Below, in pieces: positions 60,158 through 64,000 of a stretch of DNA of 64,000 bases. A program made the position numbers and the translations under genes. Below the pieces are notes generated by a model. That model was given only the letters and a program-made list of their open reading frames with translations, was not told where the DNA came from and ran no database searches. Every line of letters starts with the position of its first letter. The first letter of the stretch is position 1. Source of the DNA: Streptomonospora alba (GTDB lineage Bacteria; Actinomycetota; Actinomycetes; Streptosporangiales; Streptosporangiaceae); the NCBI RefSeq assembly GCF_000826685.1, contig NZ_JROO01000003.1:62001-126000 (forward strand). Direction: 5' to 3'.

Positions 60158-62620
60158 ATGATCGACGACGCGGATGCGGGGCGCGACACGGGCGGGCGTC
60201 CTCCCACTTTCACCGCATGGCTGCGGAACAGGACCGACGCGCAACTCGCTGCGCTCTTCGCGCTGCGGCCCGACCTGGTCACCCCCGTCCCCGCCGACAT
60301 CGCCGCCCTGGCCTCGCGCGCCACAGCGCGCCCTGCGGTCCTGCGTGTGCTGGACCGGCTGGACCGGTTCGGGCTGCAGGTGCTGGAGGGCCTGGTCGCC
60401 CTGGGCGACGAGCGCCTCGGCGGTGCCGCCGGGGTCGAACGCGGCCGACTCGCCGCGGCTCTGGGGGCCGGAACCGACAGACTCGACGAAGCGGTCTCGG
60501 GCCTGCTGGCCGGCGCGCTGGTGTGGGAGGACGGCCCCCGGCTGCGGCCGGTGAGCATCCTCGGCGACATCCTGCGCACTCCGGCCGGGCTGGGGCAGCC
60601 GCTACGGGCCGTGCTGGCCGAGCGCCCCGCCGATGCCCTCGATCGCGTCGCCGGGGCGCTCGGGCTGGGCACCGGCCGCTCCGCCGGCGGCGGCCCGGCC
60701 GAGTCCATCGCCGCCGCCCTGGGGGATGCCGCAGGAGTGGACAAGGCGCTCGACCTGGCCGGTCCGGAGGCGCGGCCGGTGCTCGACCGGCTGATGTGGG
60801 GTCCGCCGCAGGGCACGGTCCAGGGCGCCTCCGACCGCGGCGGCGCCCTGAGCGCGGCCGCCTCGCCCATCGACCGGCTGCTGTCGCTGGGCCTGCTCGT
60901 GCCCACCGCCGCCGACACCGTCGTGCTGCCGCGCGAGATCGCCCTGCATCTGCGCGGCGGTGCGCTGTTCCAGCAGGTGGAGGCCGATCCGCCGCGGCTC
61001 ACCGGTGCGCAGCCCAGCGCCGGGACCGTGGTCCGTACGGCCGCCGGGCAGGCCTTCACGGCCATGCGCTCGGTCGCCGAGCTGCTGGAGCGCTGGGCCG
61101 AGGAACCGCCCGGGGTGCTGCGCAGCGGCGGCCTTGGCGCACGGGACCTGCGGCGCACGGCCCGCGAACTGGACACCGACGAGACGACCGCGGCGCTGTT
61201 CGTCGAAACCGCCCGCGCCGCGGGCCTGCTGGCCGCCGACGACGAGGTCGGCGGCGAGTGGCTGCCCACCCCCGAGTTCGATCTGTGGCGGGAGGCCCCG
61301 GGCGAGCGCCGGTGGCTGCGGCTGGTCGAGGCGTGGCTGCGCTCGCCTCGCGTGGCTTCCCTCTGCGGCACCAAGGACTCGCGCGGCCGCTCCCGCCCGG
61401 TGCTGGGCGAGGGTCTCGACCGGCGCTCGGCGCCGGAGGTGCGTCTGGACGTGCTGGGGGTGCTGGCCGGCGCGCCCGAGGACCTCGCGCCAGACGAGGA
61501 GTCGGTGGCGGCCCGGCTCGCCTGGCTGCGCCCGCGCCGTCAGGGCCCGGCCTATGCCGAGCTGGTCTCCGCCGCGCTGAACGAGGCCGCGCTGCTGGGC
61601 CTGACCGGACGCGGCGCGCCTGCCCCGCACACCCGCGCCCTGGTCGAAGAGCTGGACGCCGAGGACGTCCCGCTGGCCGAGCGCGACACGACCTCCGCCG
61701 GCGAGCGGCTCGCGGCCGAACTGCCCGAACCGCTGGAGACGGTCCTGGTGCAGGGCGACCTCACCGCCGTGGCACCCGGTCCGCTGGTGCCGCAGCTGGC
61801 CCGTGAGCTGGCGCTGGCCGCCGACGTGGAGTCGACCGGCGGCGCGACCGTCTACCGCTTCACCGAGTCCTCGATCCGGCGGGCCCTGGACGCCGGGCGC
61901 GGGGCCGACGACCTGATCGCGCTGCTTGAACGGCACTCCTCGACCGAGCTGCCCCAGCCGCTGCGCTACCTCGTCAACGACGTCGCGCGCCGGCACGGGC
62001 GACTGCGCATCGGCACCGCCTCCTGCTACCTGCGCTGCGACGAGCCGACCGTGCTGGACGAGCTGTCCGGCGACCGGCGCGCGGCCGACCTCCAGCTGTT
62101 CCGGCTGGCGCCCACCGTGGTCGCCAGCCGCTCCACGCGGCCGGTGCTCATGGGCCGCCTGGAGGAGCTGGGCTACCACCCGGTGGCCGAGTCCGCCGAC
62201 GGCACGGTGCAGCTCACCGGCACTGCCGCACGACGCGCGGCGCCCGCCTCCGCCGCCTCGGCCAGTCGCGACCTCGACGAGCCCACGGCCCCGAACGCGC
62301 AACTGCGCCTGGCCGCGGTGCGGGCGGTGCGGGCGGGCGACGAAGCCGCCACCACCGCGCGCCGCCCCGTCGACGCCCCCGACGGCGCTCCGCCGCGCTC
62401 GCCGACCAACGCGACTCTGACCGCGCTGTCGGAGGCCGCCACCCAGGGCCGACGCGTGTGGATCGGCTACCTCGACCCCGAGGGCCGCGCCAGCAGCCGC
62501 ATCGTCGAGCCCGCCAGGGTGGAGGGCGGCTTCCTGACCGCCTACGACGCCACCCGCGCCGCCGTCCACCGCTTCGCCGTGCACCGCATCACCGGTATAG
62601 CGGATCTGGACGCGTCCTGA
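60158..62620 (+). CDS. Helicase-associated/XPB C-terminal-type protein
   Basis: Protein of 820 aa of the 'helicase-associated domain' family found in actinobacteria. Its helical N-terminal region begins FTAWLRNRTDAQLAALFALRPDLV, a family hallmark. Later segments such as VLVQGDLTAVAPGPL, GATVYRFTESSIRRALDAGR and LRYLVNDVARRHGRLRIG belong to the conserved XPB-C-like core. A WYL-like segment closes the protein (RRVWIGYLDPEGRASSRIVEP). Homologues usually sit beside an XPB-type DNA helicase; none follows here. A role in DNA repair is inferred. Confidence 0.8.
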   Translation: MIDDADAGRDTGGRPPTFTAWLRNRTDAQLAALFALRPDLVTPVPADIAALASRATARPAVLRVLDRLDRFGLQVLEGLVALGDERLGGAAGVERGRLAAALGAGTDRLDEAVSGLLAGALVWEDGPRLRPVSILGDILRTPAGLGQPLRAVLAERPADALDRVAGALGLGTGRSAGGGPAESIAAALGDAAGVDKALDLAGPEARPVLDRLMWGPPQGTVQGASDRGGALSAAASPIDRLLSLGLLVPTAADTVVLPREIALHLRGGALFQQVEADPPRLTGAQPSAGTVVRTAAGQAFTAMRSVAELLERWAEEPPGVLRSGGLGARDLRRTARELDTDETTAALFVETARAAGLLAADDEVGGEWLPTPEFDLWREAPGERRWLRLVEAWLRSPRVASLCGTKDSRGRSRPVLGEGLDRRSAPEVRLDVLGVLAGAPEDLAPDEESVAARLAWLRPRRQGPAYAELVSAALNEAALLGLTGRGAPAPHTRALVEELDAEDVPLAERDTTSAGERLAAELPEPLETVLVQGDLTAVAPGPLVPQLARELALAADVESTGGATVYRFTESSIRRALDAGRGADDLIALLERHSSTELPQPLRYLVNDVARRHGRLRIGTASCYLRCDEPTVLDELSGDRRAADLQLFRLAPTVVASRSTRPVLMGRLEELGYHPVAESADGTVQLTGTAARRAAPASAASASRDLDEPTAPNAQLRLAAVRAVRAGDEAATTARRPVDAPDGAPPRSPTNATLTALSEAATQGRRVWIGYLDPEGRASSRIVEPARVEGGFLTAYDATRAAVHRFAVHRITGIADLDAS

Positions 62621-62778
62621 TGGGGATCGCGGCGCCCGCGGTCCGGGCCACGGACCCGCGCACCGCACTATCGTTCTGCTAGGGCGGCCGCCGCGATCGC
62701 GGACGGGCCGGCGGCGGCCCCGACAGCTGTCGGCCCGCGGACCCGGCCGGCGTCGGCCAGAGGAGGATGTCTACCCCC

Positions 62779-63228
62779 ATGAGCAACCAGTCGCTGCCGC
62801 CCGGCGCGTCCTCACCGAGCGACGAGCCGCCCCGGAAACGCGATGCCCTCCCCCGCGAGCGCGTCCGGGAGGAGGCCGCGCCGGAGTCGGCGCCCGAACG
62901 CGACGGCATCGATCGGGCCGACGGACCGGACCGCGGCGGGCCTGCTCCGCCCCCGGGAGCCAGCAGCCCCACGATGGCGCTGATCCTGCACGCCATGACG
63001 TTCGTGTGCTGCTTCAACTGGATCTTCGGGGTGATCGGCATCGTCTTCGCCGTGCGCGCCGGCCACAAGCGCGACCAGGGCAGGTACGTCGAAGCCGAGA
63101 CACTGACCCGCTACTCGTGGTACTGCCTGGGCGCGGCCGCGGTGATGTTCCTCGTCATGCTCGTGTCGACGCTGTGGCTGTTCACCCAGGCGGGATCGCT
63201 GGTCGAAGGCGTGGTTCCCCAGTACTAG
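62779..63228 (+). CDS. Small CD225/DUF4190-like membrane protein
   Basis: Protein of 149 aa with a disordered Pro/Glu/Arg N-terminus (about 1-65) and two transmembrane helices, the first containing TFVCCFNWIFGVIGIVFAVRAGHKRDQGRY, a CC-x-loop pattern like that of CD225/dispanin proteins, the second near residues 110-135. I favour ATG 62779, since AGGAGG abuts the earlier ATG 62767 too closely. It is 158 bp downstream of the helicase-associated gene. Function is unknown. Confidence 0.65.
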   Translation: MSNQSLPPGASSPSDEPPRKRDALPRERVREEAAPESAPERDGIDRADGPDRGGPAPPPGASSPTMALILHAMTFVCCFNWIFGVIGIVFAVRAGHKRDQGRYVEAETLTRYSWYCLGAAAVMFLVMLVSTLWLFTQAGSLVEGVVPQY

Positions 63229-63414
63229 GTCGGCGGCCCCGGCGAGGGCGCGGGCCGCGGCCGTCCACAGGGGGCCGCTGGTCCTTGGCGCGGGGCCGAC
63301 TACCCGCATTAGGCTGGTGAGCAGGAGCGGGCCGCGCCCCGACCGCCCCGCGGGAACCGGCCGGCCGACGGGTAGGGGCGTCCTCGCCGGGCCGAGCACG
63401 AAAGGCGCAAGCCG

Positions 63415-63936
63415 ATGAGCGACTTCTGGGCCGACCGGACCGACTCCTTCTGGGACGCCGAGCCGGCCGCTCTCGGCCCCGCCGACCCGCACCGCACACG
63501 CCAGGGCGGCCACGCCGCACAGGACCCGTTCGCACCGGCTCCGCCGCCCGTCTCGTGGCACCACGACGGCGGCACGGGCCGGGCGGGTCCCGACGGCCAG
63601 GCACCGTCGGGCCCCGGCGCCCAAGCCGCCCCCGGGCCGCGCTTCCCGCCGCCCTCGGAGCCGCCCGCCCGCGTCGGCAGCGCCGTCGCCGCTCTGGTGT
63701 GCGCGCTGCTCACGCTGCTGTGCCCGCTGCTGTTCTTCGTCCTGGGCTTTCCGGTCCTGACCCTGCTGATCAACGTGCCCGCCATCGCCTTCGGCATCGT
63801 GGCCCTCACCCGCCTGCACGAACCCATGGAGGTCGAGCGCTACATCCGCTACACCTGGGCGTGCATCCTCGTCTACCTGGCGCTGATGGTGGTGATCCTG
63901 ACCGCGGCGATCATGGTCGTCCTCTCCTTCTACTAG
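63415..63936 (+). CDS. Small Pro-rich membrane protein, DUF4190-like
   Basis: Protein of 173 aa. A long Pro/Gly/Ala-rich cytoplasmic region (about 1-85) is followed by two to three hydrophobic segments: SAVAALVCALLTLLCPLLFFVLGF, VLTLLINVPAIAFGIVAL and CILVYLALMVVILTAAIMVVL. The HEPMEVERYIRYTWAC linker resembles the RYVEAETLTRYSWYCL linker of the preceding gene, so the two are distant paralogues. AAAGG precedes the ATG. The window ends 64 bp later. Confidence 0.65.
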   Translation: MSDFWADRTDSFWDAEPAALGPADPHRTRQGGHAAQDPFAPAPPPVSWHHDGGTGRAGPDGQAPSGPGAQAAPGPRFPPPSEPPARVGSAVAALVCALLTLLCPLLFFVLGFPVLTLLINVPAIAFGIVALTRLHEPMEVERYIRYTWACILVYLALMVVILTAAIMVVLSFY

Positions 63937-64000
63937 CGCTCCGCCGACCCGCCTCGACCGCCGCGCTCCGGGATCGGGAATGCCGTCCGCGGGCTCCGAC

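Overview
The window is chromosomal DNA from a high-GC, Streptomyces-like actinomycete. It is strongly GC-biased and uses many GTG starts and one TTG start. It carries DtxR- and SpoIIE-family regulators, a divergent pdxH/citrate synthase pair, a CBM2 protein, HAAS and DUF3027 proteins, and many genes with a TANNNT box 6-8 nt before the start codon. Several small cassettes resemble those of the Nocardiopsis/Streptomonospora group, but the genus is inference. I see no rRNA, tRNA, CRISPR array, transposase or prophage; nearly everything is housekeeping chromosome.

Layout. 1-5875: polyamine uptake and breakdown. PotB/PotD/PotA-like ABC genes and an aminobutyraldehyde-type dehydrogenase run leftward, with a class III aminotransferase divergent; together they would import putrescine or spermidine and convert it to GABA-type products. 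5965-10536: a CMD-family protein, an enoyl-CoA hydratase and an SDR (acyl-CoA metabolism), a ROK glucokinase and a membrane protein. 10955-15620: a KamA-family radical SAM enzyme, plsX and argS. 15853-20581: two paralogous membrane-anchored acidic proteins (one with a CBM2), YceI, ribokinase and exonuclease III. 20722-21774: a small accessory cassette, with a 78-aa GntR-type repressor divergent from two coupled small genes behind a structured leader. 22424-31784: an OmpR/histidine kinase pair, two acyl-CoA dehydrogenases and a thiolase, a YcaQ-type DNA glycosylase, a GNAT protein and a tiny membrane protein.

31812-45671: a PAS-GAF-PP2C-HATPase phosphatase, a DtxR repressor, pdxH, citrate synthase, an HTH/membrane protein pair, an Rpn/YhgA-like nuclease with a decayed paralogue fragment, serC, GlpQ coupled to an APH-type kinase, a DnaA-box cluster, a secreted propeller-like protein, a BKACE enzyme and a 32-aa membrane peptide. 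45833-64000: ThpR, an MFS exporter with its MarR regulator, an NCS2 permease, DUF2530, a methyltransferase, a large sacsin/Hsp90-like ATPase, AIM24, DUF3027, a cold-shock protein, a HAAS membrane protein, a small secreted protein, a helicase-associated protein and two small membrane proteins.

The signals most worth following are a shared inverted repeat ACCGAA-N5-TTCGGT in front of both the thiolase and the second acyl-CoA dehydrogenase; a long hairpin repeat between them; a perfect 52-bp palindrome formed by the ends of two convergent genes; a three-box DnaA cluster; a KamA homologue lacking the lysine-recognition aspartate; and the GntR cassette with its hairpin leader and repeated CCTAGC sites.
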